From the NCBI GenBank assembly GCA_016786705.1, contig JAEUVV010000009.1, positions 62,001 through 126,000 of the forward strand: DNA of 64,000 bases. Reading direction: 5' to 3'. The stretch is from Taibaiella sp. (GTDB lineage Bacteria > Bacteroidota > Bacteroidia > Chitinophagales > Chitinophagaceae). The position numbers and the translations under genes were made by a program. The notes beneath the pieces are model-generated. The model was not told the DNA's origin and did not search any database. It worked only from the letters and a program-made list of their open reading frames with translations. This document shows, piece after piece, positions 27,646 to 36,242 of the stretch (its first letter is position 1; every line of letters begins with the position of its first letter).

Positions 27646-28399
27646 AAAAGACATAGGACTGTGCCTTTCCGGTGGCGGCTTAAGAGCGATCGCGCACATC
27701 GGTGTATTAAAGGCCCTGGAGGAACTACAGATTACCCCCGTAGCCATTAGCGGCACCAGCGCCGGCGCGATTATAGGCTGTTTATTTGCCCATGGCTACA
27801 AAGCAACCGAGTTAATGGAGATCGTCGCAAAAGAAACCTTTTTTAGCAGGAAAAGCTTTAAGCTGCAGACTTCCGGTATTTTCAAAACCAGCCTCCTATC
27901 CGATATCTATAGTAAATATCTTCCCGAAAATGATTTTAGCGCTTTAAAGATCCCGATGACCATTGCCGCTACAGACATTGGTTTGGGGCAGGAAGTGTTT
28001 TTCTCAGCCGGGGAACTTTACGGCCCATTGCTGGCGACCGCCAGCATCCCCTTTATCTTCCCGCCAACGGTAATCAACGATCGTATTTATTGCGATGGCG
28101 GACTATTGAATAACCTGCCTATAGAGCCTTTACAGCAGCAGGACTACTATATTATCGCTTCTCATGTGAATGCGGTAAGTCCTATCGACCAGGCAGCATG
28201 TAAAAAGCTATCGCCAAGGTCTATGGCCGAGCGATTATTCTACCTGGGCATGGCGAATCATGTCAACCAGAAAAAGAAAGACTGTAATAGCTTCATTGAA
28301 CCGGCCAACCTGGTGCAATACAGCATGTTTGACAAAAAGAACGCCCCGCTGTTTTTCAACCTGGGCTATGAAGCGGCGATGAACGCATTACGGCCCTAA
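27632..28399 (+). CDS. Patatin-like phospholipase (RssA type)
   Basis: 255 residues, serine acyl hydrolase with a Ser-Asp dyad. Oxyanion loop LSGGGLRAIAHIGVL at about residues 12-26, nucleophile elbow GTSAG (about 41-45), and the catalytic Asp in CDGGLLNNLP (about 155). No signal peptide, so cytoplasmic. It starts within the hxlR coding end (14-base overlap), hence co-translated with the regulator. Substrate lipid unknown. Confidence 0.9.
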   Translation: MLKNRKDIGLCLSGGGLRAIAHIGVLKALEELQITPVAISGTSAGAIIGCLFAHGYKATELMEIVAKETFFSRKSFKLQTSGIFKTSLLSDIYSKYLPENDFSALKIPMTIAATDIGLGQEVFFSAGELYGPLLATASIPFIFPPTVINDRIYCDGGLLNNLPIEPLQQQDYYIIASHVNAVSPIDQAACKKLSPRSMAERLFYLGMANHVNQKKKDCNSFIEPANLVQYSMFDKKNAPLFFNLGYEAAMNALRP

Positions 28400-28424
28400 A
28401 AATGGTGTTTAATATCCGGAGTAA

Positions 28425-28478
28425 TGCAAACGGAGCAGGAACGCTTAACAGGTATTAAGGGTTTCTGCTCCGTTTGCA
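28425..28478. terminator. Nested hairpin between patatin and kynU
   Basis: 14-bp perfect outer stem (28425-28438 with 28465-28478) encloses an inner CTTAA/TTAAG pair (28444-28448 with 28455-28459). It lies between two convergent stop codons and probably terminates both. Confidence 0.7.
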
Positions 28479-28520
28479 ATATGGTATACTTTAGCATCCT
28501 GATTAATGATGCAAATTATA

Positions 28521-29786
28521 TTATCTAAAATCTTTCAGGATCTCGTAAAAGCGGTATACATCTTCGTAGGAATTATACATAGGCACTGGCGCTATGCGGA
28601 TCACGTTAGGTTCCCGCCAGTCGGCCACTACACCATTTTGCTCCAGGAACTCGAACACCTCCCTGCCCTGCTCTGCAAACAGCATGGAAAGCTGGGCTCC
28701 CCGCCTATGCGGCTCTGCAGGAGTAATAATTTCAAATTTAAGGTGATCTAACTGCTGCAATAAAAAGTACAGGTAAGCGGTCAGCTTAAGGCTTTTCTCT
28801 CTAAGCTTCTGCACCGTAAGTTTATCAAAAATATCCAGCGAAGCTTTATGTGCCACCATGTTAAACACAGGGGCATTACTCATTTGCCAGCTTGCCGCGC
28901 CTTTGGCCGGTACAAAGCCTTTACGCATTTTGAATCTTGTACTTTCTTCATTGCCCCACCATCCGGCTAACCTCAGCGTGTCCGGGTTGTCGCCATGCTT
29001 TTCATGCACGAAAGCCCCGCCGACACCGCCCGGGCCCGAATTCAGGTATTTATAAGAACACCAGCAGGCAAAGTCAACGCCCCAGTCGTGCAATTGCATC
29101 GGTACATTACCCATAGCATGCGCCAGGTCAAAACCGCAAATGGCACCTACTTCATGGGCTGCCTTAGTGATCGCCGCCATATCGTATAGCTGGCCGGTAT
29201 AATAGTTCACGCCGCCGATCATCACGCAGGCCAGGCTGTCGCCGGCATCGCGGATCGCCTGCAGGATCGCTTCATCTTCCAGGGTATGGGCATTTTCTTT
29301 TGGCTTTAATTCAATGATCGCGTCTTCCGGGTCAAACCCATGCATCTTTACCTGGGTCTCGATCGCATATTGATCAGATGGGAAGGCGCCGGCTTCCATA
29401 ATGATCTTATAACGCTCCTTAGTAGGGCGGTAAAAGGAGATCAATAATAAATGCAGGTTAACGGTAAGTGTATTCATCGCCACCACTTCGGTCGGTTTGG
29501 CCCCGACTATTTTAGCCAGGGATTCGCTGAACTGGTTGTGGTAATACATCCAGGGGCTTTGCGCTCTGAAGTGTCCTTCTACCCCATGTGCAGCCCAGTC
29601 GTCCAGCTCTTTCTGGAACAGGTAAGCGGCGCTTTTAGGTTGCAATCCTAATGAGTTGCCACAGAAGTAATAGACATCCCGGCCTTCATGCTGGGGAAAG
29701 TAAAAGCGTTCCCGGAACCCGTGAAGGGTATCTAAATCGTCTTGAGAACTGGCGTATTCTAAATTAGCTTCAAATTGATGCTGCAT
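28521..29786 (-). CDS. kynU: Kynureninase
   Basis: PLP enzyme that cleaves kynurenine or 3-hydroxykynurenine to anthranilate or 3-hydroxyanthranilate. 421 residues. VYYFCGNSLGLQPKSA, the PLP lysine in CSYKYLNSGPGG, the FDLAHAMGN aspartate and the RGAQLS substrate-contact segment are all in the expected order. In Bacteroidota it usually serves NAD synthesis from tryptophan. It follows lspA by 36 bases on the same strand. Confidence 0.95.
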   Translation of the reverse strand: MQHQFEANLEYASSQDDLDTLHGFRERFYFPQHEGRDVYYFCGNSLGLQPKSAAYLFQKELDDWAAHGVEGHFRAQSPWMYYHNQFSESLAKIVGAKPTEVVAMNTLTVNLHLLLISFYRPTKERYKIIMEAGAFPSDQYAIETQVKMHGFDPEDAIIELKPKENAHTLEDEAILQAIRDAGDSLACVMIGGVNYYTGQLYDMAAITKAAHEVGAICGFDLAHAMGNVPMQLHDWGVDFACWCSYKYLNSGPGGVGGAFVHEKHGDNPDTLRLAGWWGNEESTRFKMRKGFVPAKGAASWQMSNAPVFNMVAHKASLDIFDKLTVQKLREKSLKLTAYLYFLLQQLDHLKFEIITPAEPHRRGAQLSMLFAEQGREVFEFLEQNGVVADWREPNVIRIAPVPMYNSYEDVYRFYEILKDFR

Positions 29787-29822
29787 AAATATCTTGGAGT
29801 TGAAATAAGCTTAAAAATTAAT

Positions 29823-30521
29823 CTAGGATACCGAAGTTTCTTCCACTTTTTTGGAGGCTTTTTCGGCTTCCATTTTAGTCAGGAAAGGCTTCAGTAATTT
29901 TTTCTGGAAGACCAGTAAAGTGATGATACCGGTAGAGATCGCGGCATCGGCAAAGTTAAAAATAGGATCAAAAAAAGTAAGCCTGTTACCGCCTACGAAG
30001 GGCACCCAGGACGGCCAGGTTGTATCCACCATAGGGAAGTAGAACATGTCTACTACAGAACCGTGCAGCAAACCGGCGTAGCCTTTGCCCGGGGCAAATT
30101 TAGCCAGTCCCAGGTAAGACCGGTAATCATTTATTGCCGGGTCATAGGCCAAACCCTTATCAAACCAAAGCCCGTAGAACATGCTATCCACCAGGTTACC
30201 CGCAGCGCCGGCCAGGATCAATGCCGCGCATATTTTCGCGCCCGTACCCAAACCTTTTGCTACCAGTTGCTTTAACCAGAAGAAACCAAAACCCACTGCA
30301 CATAAGCGAAAAACCGTCAGTATGGTTTTGCCCATGGTAGAATCCATGATCTTCATCCCGAAGGCCATACCTGAGTTTTCTATGAAATACAGCTGGCACC
30401 ATTTCTGTCCCAAAACATATACGCTTTCCCCGTATTCAAAATTCAGTTTTATGTACCATTTAATGGCTTGATCAATCAGGATGATTAAGAATACCAGGCC
30501 AATTATATGTTTGTATTTCAT
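29823..30521 (-). CDS. lspA: Lipoprotein signal peptidase
   Basis: Cleaves prolipoproteins at the lipid-modified Cys in the inner membrane. 232 residues, longer than the E. coli enzyme (about 164) because of an insert between the third and fourth helices, as common in this phylum. The aspartyl catalytic pair is present: AGAAGNLVDSMFYG and FNFADAAISTG. Other signatures are FIENSGMAFGM and GSVVDMFYFPM. Four hydrophobic segments. It probably heads a transcript with kynU. Confidence 0.93.
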   Translation of the reverse strand: MKYKHIIGLVFLIILIDQAIKWYIKLNFEYGESVYVLGQKWCQLYFIENSGMAFGMKIMDSTMGKTILTVFRLCAVGFGFFWLKQLVAKGLGTGAKICAALILAGAAGNLVDSMFYGLWFDKGLAYDPAINDYRSYLGLAKFAPGKGYAGLLHGSVVDMFYFPMVDTTWPSWVPFVGGNRLTFFDPIFNFADAAISTGIITLLVFQKKLLKPFLTKMEAEKASKKVEETSVS

Positions 30522-30621
30522 TCTATTATAATCAATTTAAATCAGCAGTACGATATCCCGGCCTGCATAAACCCGACAAAAATAGTCAATAGCTGCGGAT
30601 ACGCCAAGCTTAAAATAATAA

Positions 30622-30645
30622 AAGCGGCCCTTAGAAAAGCCGCTT
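30622..30645 (-). terminator. Hairpin after the TPR gene
   Basis: AAGCGGC (30622-30628) pairs with GCCGCTT (30639-30645); on the minus strand it is followed by a T-rich run. Weak to moderate terminator. Confidence 0.55.
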
Positions 30646-30670
30646 AAAAAAATATGTTTGCCGCAATAAT

Positions 30671-31324
30671 TTAGCCCGGGATACGGGAAATCTGCTTATT
30701 CATTTCTTTTAATTGCTCCAGCACCTCGGCATTGGTAGGCTTGGCTGCTTTTGCCTTGGCAAAATAAAACTTGCAACCCCTGTAATCCCTGCGTTGCGCG
30801 CAGATAGAAGACAATTGCATGTAAGCCCTGGCAGTAGTATCGGCATCCGGCAGGCCGATCTTGACAGCTTCCCTGAGCTTCTCGTAAGACTCTTTTAAAT
30901 TACCTTTCTGGGCAGCGATAAATCCTAGTTGCAGGTAAGCCATTCCTTTGGAATCTTTATCCGTATTCCCTGCTTCCAATCCTTTCCTCAGGTCTTCTTC
31001 CGCCTTGTCCAGGTCATTATTCATCGTAGACAGGTTTGCTTTCAGCATATAAAAACCTGACCTTACCTGGGAGAATAACCATTCCGGCTTTTTAACCGAA
31101 TTGATCAGGCGTTGCGCTTCTTCCACATCCCCGCTCTCTATATATCTTGGTAAAATGGTCATAGGACCTATTAAGAAGTGGGCGACTACCATAATGATAC
31201 CAATGAGTATAGGCAGCCAACCCAGCCACCAGGTTACCTGTATCCCTAAAAAGATACCCAATCCAACCATCAAAACACTTAACCACAAGCGGTTAAGCAC
31301 AATAAATCTGCGTAATGCGAACAT
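30671..31324 (-). CDS. Membrane-anchored tetratricopeptide-repeat protein
   Basis: 217 residues from the ATG at 31324. Two adjacent N-terminal hydrophobic segments (LWLSVLMVGLGIFLGIQV and LPILIGIIMVVAHFLIG) are followed by TPR-like helices: LDKAEEDLRKGLEAG, AYLQLGFIAAQKGNLKESYE, and AYMQLSSICAQRRDYRGCKF. The longer frame to 31363 lies upstream of the -7 element at 31344-31351, so 31324 is the likely start. A protein-interaction role at the inner membrane is inferred from the TPRs only. Confidence 0.8.
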   Translation of the reverse strand: MFALRRFIVLNRLWLSVLMVGLGIFLGIQVTWWLGWLPILIGIIMVVAHFLIGPMTILPRYIESGDVEEAQRLINSVKKPEWLFSQVRSGFYMLKANLSTMNNDLDKAEEDLRKGLEAGNTDKDSKGMAYLQLGFIAAQKGNLKESYEKLREAVKIGLPDADTTARAYMQLSSICAQRRDYRGCKFYFAKAKAAKPTNAEVLEQLKEMNKQISRIPG

Positions 31325-31343
31325 AAATACGATTTTCGAGCCG

Positions 31344-31351
31344 CAAAGGTA
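31344..31351 (-). promoter_or_regulatory. -7 promoter element of the TPR gene
   Basis: The minus strand reads TACCTTTG (TAnnTTTG), 20 bases upstream of the ATG at 31324. It decides the start codon. Confidence 0.6.
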
Positions 31352-31547
31352 ATCATTTTTCACCGCTTCTCATACCGCAATTATTACAATAACCGATCAT
31401 GTTTATTGATTTGTTAATATCGGGATAAAAGCTTGGCTATAAAATCAAAACACCTCATTTTTGTTATAGAACTTTTCCAAAGAGTAATAGTACTTTTTCA
31501 ATTATTCGTAAAAAAGAACATATTTAACTAAACAAAAAAACAAAAAA

Positions 31548-31775
31548 ATGAAAAGGATTATCACAGTATTTGCCGGTTTAAGCCTGGCAGTCGGCGCAAC
31601 GATCGCAGGGACCTCTTGTAACAAAGAACAGGATTGGAATTGTAAATGTAACGTAAATGGTAATGAAACGACTACCATTATCCGGGACAAAACCAGGAAA
31701 GAAGCGAAAGCTGAATGTGACCGGTCCGGAAGCGTATTAGGCGTTGAATACGATTGCAACCTTGAATTATTCTAA
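31548..31775 (+). CDS. Small cysteine-containing lipoprotein
   Basis: 75 residues. The signal peptide ends in AGTSC, a plausible lipobox with Cys24, and the short mature part has three further Cys (CKC, EYDC) and many charged residues. Not recognised. A purine-rich leader (AACAAAAAAACAAAAAA) precedes the ATG, and a very strong terminator follows, so it may be well expressed. Function unknown. Confidence 0.7.
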   Translation: MKRIITVFAGLSLAVGATIAGTSCNKEQDWNCKCNVNGNETTTIIRDKTRKEAKAECDRSGSVLGVEYDCNLELF

Positions 31776-31780
31776 TTTAA

Positions 31781-31829
31781 TATCAAAAAAGGAAAAGGAG
31801 CTGAATCAGCTCCTTTTCCTTTTTTGATA
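31781..31829. terminator. Near-perfect palindromic terminator embedded in the DUF3810 coding end
   Basis: About 23 bp on each side pair perfectly, with a single-base to 3-base loop (around 31804-31806). On the plus strand the 3' arm is CTCCTTTTCCTTTTTT. The same arm encodes the last residues and stop codon of the convergent minus-strand gene. Confidence 0.85.
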
Positions 31830-32888
31830 CAATTTGATCTCCGGCTCTTGCGCATGTTCCCATAAATAGACTAACCTGGAAATATCGGAATAGCTTTTCA
31901 AACCTTTCTTCTGCCCCTGGGATTGCAGCATCCAGTTGTAAATAGCCAGCGCCGTACCTTTAAATATACTTTTATATTGTCCCCGCATCGTCTTAAGCTC
32001 TTCCATATCCTGCAGCACTTCAGGCTTGAGCAAATTTAATTTCTGCCCGGCCAAAACAGAATCTTTACGGGCAAGCTCTCTGTTGGCATACAAAAGCAGG
32101 TTAAAATAAGCCGAGTATTTCAGGCTTTCGTTCTGGCTTTTCACACACATAACATAAGCCATAAAATTCGCTTCCCCTTCTGCCGCCACACCGGCCTGGT
32201 GGGCCATTTCGTGGGCCAGTACAAAGCCCCACATAAATACCGGAAGTGACTGCGCAAACTGGGCCTCTCCCGTTAATGGGTTATAATAACCCTGTATACC
32301 GATGTAGTACATGGAACTGCCAAACAAACTGGGCTTTACCTGCAGGTCCGGCACACTTTTCCCCCAATAGCCCTCATACACATGCTTAACCAGGCCATTG
32401 GTTTCCTGAAGACTTAAGGTCTGGTCATAATCGGGTAATATATTAAGCGAGCTGATCAGTGTATCATTCAGCGCGGTTAATTGCTCCAGGCTCCAGGCAG
32501 TGTCTGTTGTTGGTTGCCAGATCTTGTTACGGGCATAATTAGCGCCCCAGCTGTAAAAATAGAGCAGGTAAACCACGGAAAGGGAAACGATACTTCTCAG
32601 CAGCAATTTCCTCAATTCCGTCTTTTTGCGCCGCCAGCGAATAAGGTAGCTGATCAATCGTCCTATAGAAAGCACTAAAACAATGAAAAGCAGGCTATAA
32701 AGAATATCTCCTACGCTAAACGGCACTCTGTTAAGTAAGCAGGACCGCAATTGCTGGTAAGGCAAAAAGCAGTACCGTTCGTAAAGACTGAAAATCGTGT
32801 CGTTTTTAAAGAAGAAACTCAGTAAAAATAAAAGTGCCAGCAATACAACTAAGCCGACCTTCCATTTGGAGCGAAAAAGCATATTCAT
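31806..32888 (-). CDS. DUF3810-family membrane metallopeptidase
   Basis: 360 residues. Three N-terminal hydrophobic segments (VGLVVLLALLFLLSFFF, VGDILYSLLFIVLVLSI, LSVVYLLYFYSWG) and then a soluble domain. It contains the zinc-peptidase motif HEMAH in FVLAHEMAHQAG and the downstream acidic EGEANFMAYV, as in gluzincins. The DUF3810 family is known from Bacteroidota and Firmicutes and its substrate is unknown. The C-terminus (KLYQKRKRS) and stop codon are coded by the palindromic terminator at 31781-31829. Confidence 0.85.
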   Translation of the reverse strand: MNMLFRSKWKVGLVVLLALLFLLSFFFKNDTIFSLYERYCFLPYQQLRSCLLNRVPFSVGDILYSLLFIVLVLSIGRLISYLIRWRRKKTELRKLLLRSIVSLSVVYLLYFYSWGANYARNKIWQPTTDTAWSLEQLTALNDTLISSLNILPDYDQTLSLQETNGLVKHVYEGYWGKSVPDLQVKPSLFGSSMYYIGIQGYYNPLTGEAQFAQSLPVFMWGFVLAHEMAHQAGVAAEGEANFMAYVMCVKSQNESLKYSAYFNLLLYANRELARKDSVLAGQKLNLLKPEVLQDMEELKTMRGQYKSIFKGTALAIYNWMLQSQGQKKGLKSYSDISRLVYLWEHAQEPEIKLYQKRKRS

Positions 32889-32959
32889 ATCGTCACTAAA
32901 TTAGAAGATATCAATGAATATTTAAAGGCTTAACAAATATTTGATACAAAAAAGAAAAA

Positions 32960-33324
32960 CACAAACCCTGTAAGCCGGATTCTGTATACGCCCTAAAGCG
33001 CATCGCTATCATTTATCTACGCTTTATATCACTATAAAACTGCATCTGCCTACCCGCAAGCATCGGACGTGCAGCCCTCGATCGCTTGCCTATTGGGCAT
33101 TTCAGCACGCAAGGTTTACCCATAACCATAGTTACCTATAATTATCGTGCGCTCTTACCGCACATTTTCACCCTTACCCTCCGACAAGCTCGGGGCGGTC
33201 ATTTTCTGTGGCACTTGCTGTCTTTCCCGGGGGAAATCCCACCCGTTAGGTGGTGCGTTGCACTACGCTGTCCGGACTTTCCTCTTTTTCACCAAAGGTG
33301 AAACAGCGATAGCGCGGGTTTGTG
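32960..33324 (-). ncRNA. rnpB: RNase P RNA (type A)
   Basis: The catalytic RNA of ribonuclease P, which matures tRNA 5' ends. On the minus strand the conserved core is plain: GAGGAAAGTCCGGAC near the 5' side, ACAGAAAATGACCGCC in the middle, and ACAGAATCCGGCTTA at the 3' side. The 5' CACAAACCCG pairs with GGGTTTGTG at the 3' end to form P1. A TAACTTTG -7 element precedes the 5' end. Length about 365 nt, normal for type A. End positions are set by the P1 helix. Confidence 0.96.
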
Positions 33325-33329
33325 TGCCG

Positions 33330-33337
33330 CAAAGTTA
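33330..33337 (-). promoter_or_regulatory. -7 promoter element of rnpB
   Basis: Minus strand TAACTTTG, exact consensus, 6 bases before the predicted RNA 5' end. Confidence 0.65.
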
Positions 33338-33464
33338 AGTTTAAATTACCGGATTGCACTTTGAATAATTCAGAATGCAGTATAGTTTTAAACAACTTTT
33401 ATATAATGCCAGGCCCCGGATTTATGAAAATTGTTTAAAAGTTCGTCTATAAAGGAATTCAATT

Positions 33465-33472
33465 TAAATTTG
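33465..33472 (+). promoter_or_regulatory. -7 promoter element of the ybeY operon
   Basis: TAAATTTG, exact consensus, immediately before the ATG at 33477, so the leader would be very short or the first gene nearly leaderless. Confidence 0.55.
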
Positions 33473-33476
33473 CAGT

Positions 33477-33737
33477 ATGACAGATAATCATCAGGAAAAC
33501 AAAAGCAGGATTTTTGACAGCCTGCCGCCGCAGCGTCCCAATCCGATGAAGCGTTTGAGAAAGATCCGGGAAACGGTTATGGGTTTTTTATACCTATTGG
33601 TTGCGGCAGCGATGATCTGGGCGACCCAGACCAGGTATACAGAGCTGTTTACCCCTACCTTTGCTTACGGACTGGCCGCTGTTTTCATTATATACGGGCT
33701 TTTCCGCCTGTACCGGGCATTAATTAAAAAAGATTAG
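33477..33737 (+). CDS. Small inner-membrane protein of unknown function
   Basis: 86 residues. A basic, Pro-rich soluble N-terminus (1-33) and two hydrophobic segments (VMGFLYLLVAAAMIWA and AYGLAAVFIIYGLFRLY) with a short basic tail. Not recognised. The gene lies 6 bases before ybeY, so they share a transcript. The -7 element sits only 4 bases upstream of the ATG. Confidence 0.7.
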   Translation: MTDNHQENKSRIFDSLPPQRPNPMKRLRKIRETVMGFLYLLVAAAMIWATQTRYTELFTPTFAYGLAAVFIIYGLFRLYRALIKKD

Positions 33738-33743
33738 ACATAC

Positions 33744-34178
33744 ATGGCGATCCGATATTTTGAAGAAGAAGGCGTACGCTCCAGGTTAAAACAGAAAAGA
33801 ACTTTAAGTAAGTTCATCAGCGAGGACATTATCCTGAAACACCTGGACGTACAGCAGATAGACATTAACTATATCTTTTGTAATGATGAAAGCCTGCTGG
33901 AAAAGAACATAGCTTTCCTCGACCATAATACCCTTACCGATATTATCACTTTTGACCTTTCCGCTACGGAAGACGACCTGATGGCTGAACTATACATCAG
34001 TGTGGACCGCGTAGCTGACAATGCAGCTGCTTTTGGCGTAAGTTATGAGCAGGAATTACACCGGGTAATCTTTCATGGTATCCTGCACCTCTGTGGCTTC
34101 AAAGACAAGACGGACAAGGAGGCCAAAGAAATGCGGCGCCAGGAAGACCTGTGTATCCGGTCCTATTTTAAACAATAA
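33744..34178 (+). CDS. ybeY: rRNA maturation endoribonuclease YbeY
   Basis: Single-strand-specific metallo-endoribonuclease of 16S rRNA 3' maturation and ribosome quality control. 144 residues. The metal motif is VIFHGILHLCGFKDKT (about 110-124): the first two histidines are kept, but the third of the usual HxxxHxxxxxH is Lys here, a substitution usual in Bacteroidota YbeY. DHNTLTDIITFDLS is the other conserved segment. Second gene of an operon with a small membrane protein and an RluA-type synthase. Confidence 0.93.
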   Translation: MAIRYFEEEGVRSRLKQKRTLSKFISEDIILKHLDVQQIDINYIFCNDESLLEKNIAFLDHNTLTDIITFDLSATEDDLMAELYISVDRVADNAAAFGVSYEQELHRVIFHGILHLCGFKDKTDKEAKEMRRQEDLCIRSYFKQ

Positions 34179-34228
34179 TTCCCTTTTAAAAACCGGCTTG
34201 GCCATGTGCCTATGCCGGTTAGCAACAT

Positions 34229-34945
34229 ATGAAATTAACAGTCATTTACGAAGACGACAATTTAATCGCTTTTAATAAGCCCAGCGGATTACTGAGTATC
34301 CCCGATCGCTTTAACGCCGAAATCCCTAACCTGTACCGTATGGCGCAGGCCAAAAATGAAAACATTATCCCCGTACATCGCCTGGACCGCGATACCAGCG
34401 GCGTGATCGTCTATGCCAAAAACGAGGACAGCCACAAATACTTATCCCAATTATTTGAAGGCCGGGAGATCGAAAAGTACTATACAGCCCTGGTAAACGG
34501 CAGGCTGATCAAGCATTCAGGCAGTATTATACAGCCTATCGCGGAGAATATGGCTAAACGCGGTACCATGCTGGTACATAAGCGTGGAAAAACGGCCCAT
34601 ACTGATTATGAACTGCTCAAAGAGTGGGCGCAATATAGTTTAGTAAAACTGCAGCTTCATACCGGCAGGACCCACCAGATTAGGGTACACCTGCAATACC
34701 TGGGTCATCCGGTGGTAGCCGACCCTGTTTATGGCAACGGCAAAGGCATTTATATTTCCGCCTTAAAAAAGAATTTCAAAAACAACGACCCTTTAGGGGA
34801 AGAAAAACCAATCTTGAACCGCCTGGCCCTGCACTCTTCTACCCTAAAGTTTAAAGGGATGAACGGTGAAGAGATCATCATAGATGCTCCTTTCCCGAAA
34901 GACATCAGCGCTGCCATCCAGCAGCTGGACAAATGGTCATCTTAA
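34229..34945 (+). CDS. RluA-family pseudouridine synthase
   Basis: 238 residues. The catalytic Asp lies in HRLDRDTSGVIVYAKN (about 50-65), and other RluA motifs are LIAFNKPSGLLSIPD at the start and KLQLHTGRTHQIRVHLQYLGHPVVADPVYG. No S4 domain at the N-terminus, so it is the compact form. The RNA target (23S, 16S or tRNA) cannot be fixed from sequence alone. Last gene of the ybeY operon. Confidence 0.92.
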   Translation: MKLTVIYEDDNLIAFNKPSGLLSIPDRFNAEIPNLYRMAQAKNENIIPVHRLDRDTSGVIVYAKNEDSHKYLSQLFEGREIEKYYTALVNGRLIKHSGSIIQPIAENMAKRGTMLVHKRGKTAHTDYELLKEWAQYSLVKLQLHTGRTHQIRVHLQYLGHPVVADPVYGNGKGIYISALKKNFKNNDPLGEEKPILNRLALHSSTLKFKGMNGEEIIIDAPFPKDISAAIQQLDKWSS

Positions 34946-34949
34946 TAAT

Positions 34950-35008
34950 TAAACCTATAAGGTTTCAAAAACCCTATAGGTTTGCTTTACTACAGTATGT
35001 AGTAAAGC
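34950..35008. terminator. Two convergent hairpins between the pseudouridine synthase and rlmI-like genes
   Basis: An AAACCTATA...TATAGGTTT stem (about 34950-34983) is followed directly by a perfect 10-bp stem with 5-base loop (34984-34993 with 34999-35008). The second overlaps the coding end of the minus-strand methyltransferase. Confidence 0.7.
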
Positions 35009-36180
35009 GTCTTCAGGTAGGCCGATTCCGGTATAGATACCGGGTGGTCCCAGTCATGCTGGGTACTCAGGAGGATACGGGGTTTAAGCCCCGCTTTTTT
35101 AAACGCGCGCTGGTGTGCTGCCTTAAAATCCTCTAAGGAAACACGGGAAGAACAGGAAGCCAGGACCAGGATACCGCCTTTACTGCAAAGCCCGGCGCCC
35201 AGCGTGGCCAGTTTCTCGTACTGCTTCAGGGCCCGCTGTACTTCAGATTGCTGCTTGGCAAAAGACGGCGGATCAATCACCACCACCTCATATTGCCGGC
35301 CGTCCTTAACCAAGTCGGCCAACAGCTCAAAAGCATCCCCTTTAAGCGTTTCATGCTGCCCTTTAAACTTATTGAGCGCCGCATTTTCCCGGGCGACTTC
35401 CAGCGCCTGCGCGCTGATATCGATACTGGTTACCGCTTCTGCACCGCCTGCTAAGGCATGTACAGAGAAACCACCGGCGTAGGAAAACACATCTAATACG
35501 GTTTTACCTTTAGCTAATTGCCCTACTTTATGCCTGTTAAAGCGATGATCCAGGAAGTAACCTGTTTTATGCCCCCTGATCACATGCGCCTGAAACCTAA
35601 CTCCATATTCCGTAAAACGGACCAGAGGATCATTTAAGGTACCATACAATACATGCCCGTCCTCAAATCCGGTATCCAATTTCGCCACATTCCTGCTGAT
35701 GCGTAATACTAAAGCTTCAGGTTGCAGCAAGGCTACCAGAGCCTCCTTAAGCAATGCTATATAAGGTATCCAGATGCCGGAATAAAGCTTCATGACCACT
35801 ACCCGGTCATACACGTCCACGATAACACCGGACAGGCCATCGCCTTCCCCATAGATCAACCGGTAGGCATTAGTGTCTTTGCTGATTCTATCTTTCCTTT
35901 TATTAAATGCTGTGGTAATCGTGTCCAGGAAAAACTTTGCATCTACCTGCATAGGGCGGTTGGCCTGCAGTATCTTTATCCGGATAGGAGATTCGGCATC
36001 ATAGAGCCCTACCCCGATCAGTTTATTGTCCTTTTGTGCAAAGATCACCGCGACATCACCTGTTTGTGCCTCATCCGGTACCTTTATAATACTGTCTGAG
36101 AATATCCAGGGGTGTCCTTTCTTTAGAATGGTTTCCGCTTTAGGGTTAAGTTTTACCGCGATACGCCGGGCTTGATGCAT
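34990..36180 (-). CDS. rlmI: RlmI-like 23S rRNA (cytosine-C5) methyltransferase
   Basis: 396 residues. N-terminal PUA domain (MHQARRIAVKLNPKAETILK; GHPWIFSDSI), the EEHG-free central domain with IYGEGDGLSGVIVDVYD, then a class I SAM domain: KTVLDVFSYAGGFSVHALAGG and VVIDPPSFAKQ with the catalytic region FDPPxF-like. Domain order is that of RlmI/YccW, which methylates C1962 of 23S rRNA in E. coli. It lies 62 bases after the phosphoesterase gene on the same strand. Confidence 0.9.
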   Translation of the reverse strand: MHQARRIAVKLNPKAETILKKGHPWIFSDSIIKVPDEAQTGDVAVIFAQKDNKLIGVGLYDAESPIRIKILQANRPMQVDAKFFLDTITTAFNKRKDRISKDTNAYRLIYGEGDGLSGVIVDVYDRVVVMKLYSGIWIPYIALLKEALVALLQPEALVLRISRNVAKLDTGFEDGHVLYGTLNDPLVRFTEYGVRFQAHVIRGHKTGYFLDHRFNRHKVGQLAKGKTVLDVFSYAGGFSVHALAGGAEAVTSIDISAQALEVARENAALNKFKGQHETLKGDAFELLADLVKDGRQYEVVVIDPPSFAKQQSEVQRALKQYEKLATLGAGLCSKGGILVLASCSSRVSLEDFKAAHQRAFKKAGLKPRILLSTQHDWDHPVSIPESAYLKTLYYIL

Positions 36181-36242
36181 AGTTTGATCCGTTTTCCCGG
36201 CAAAAGTAAGCTTTTAAGCAGGACCGGCCGTTTTAGCCCACG

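Noticed and set aside
33086..33338. Plus-strand frames of 63 and 71 residues
   Set aside because: They are antisense to the RNase P RNA; the region is structural RNA on the minus strand.
35722..36099. 125-residue plus-strand frame inside the RlmI-like gene
   Set aside because: Antisense shadow of a conserved methyltransferase gene.
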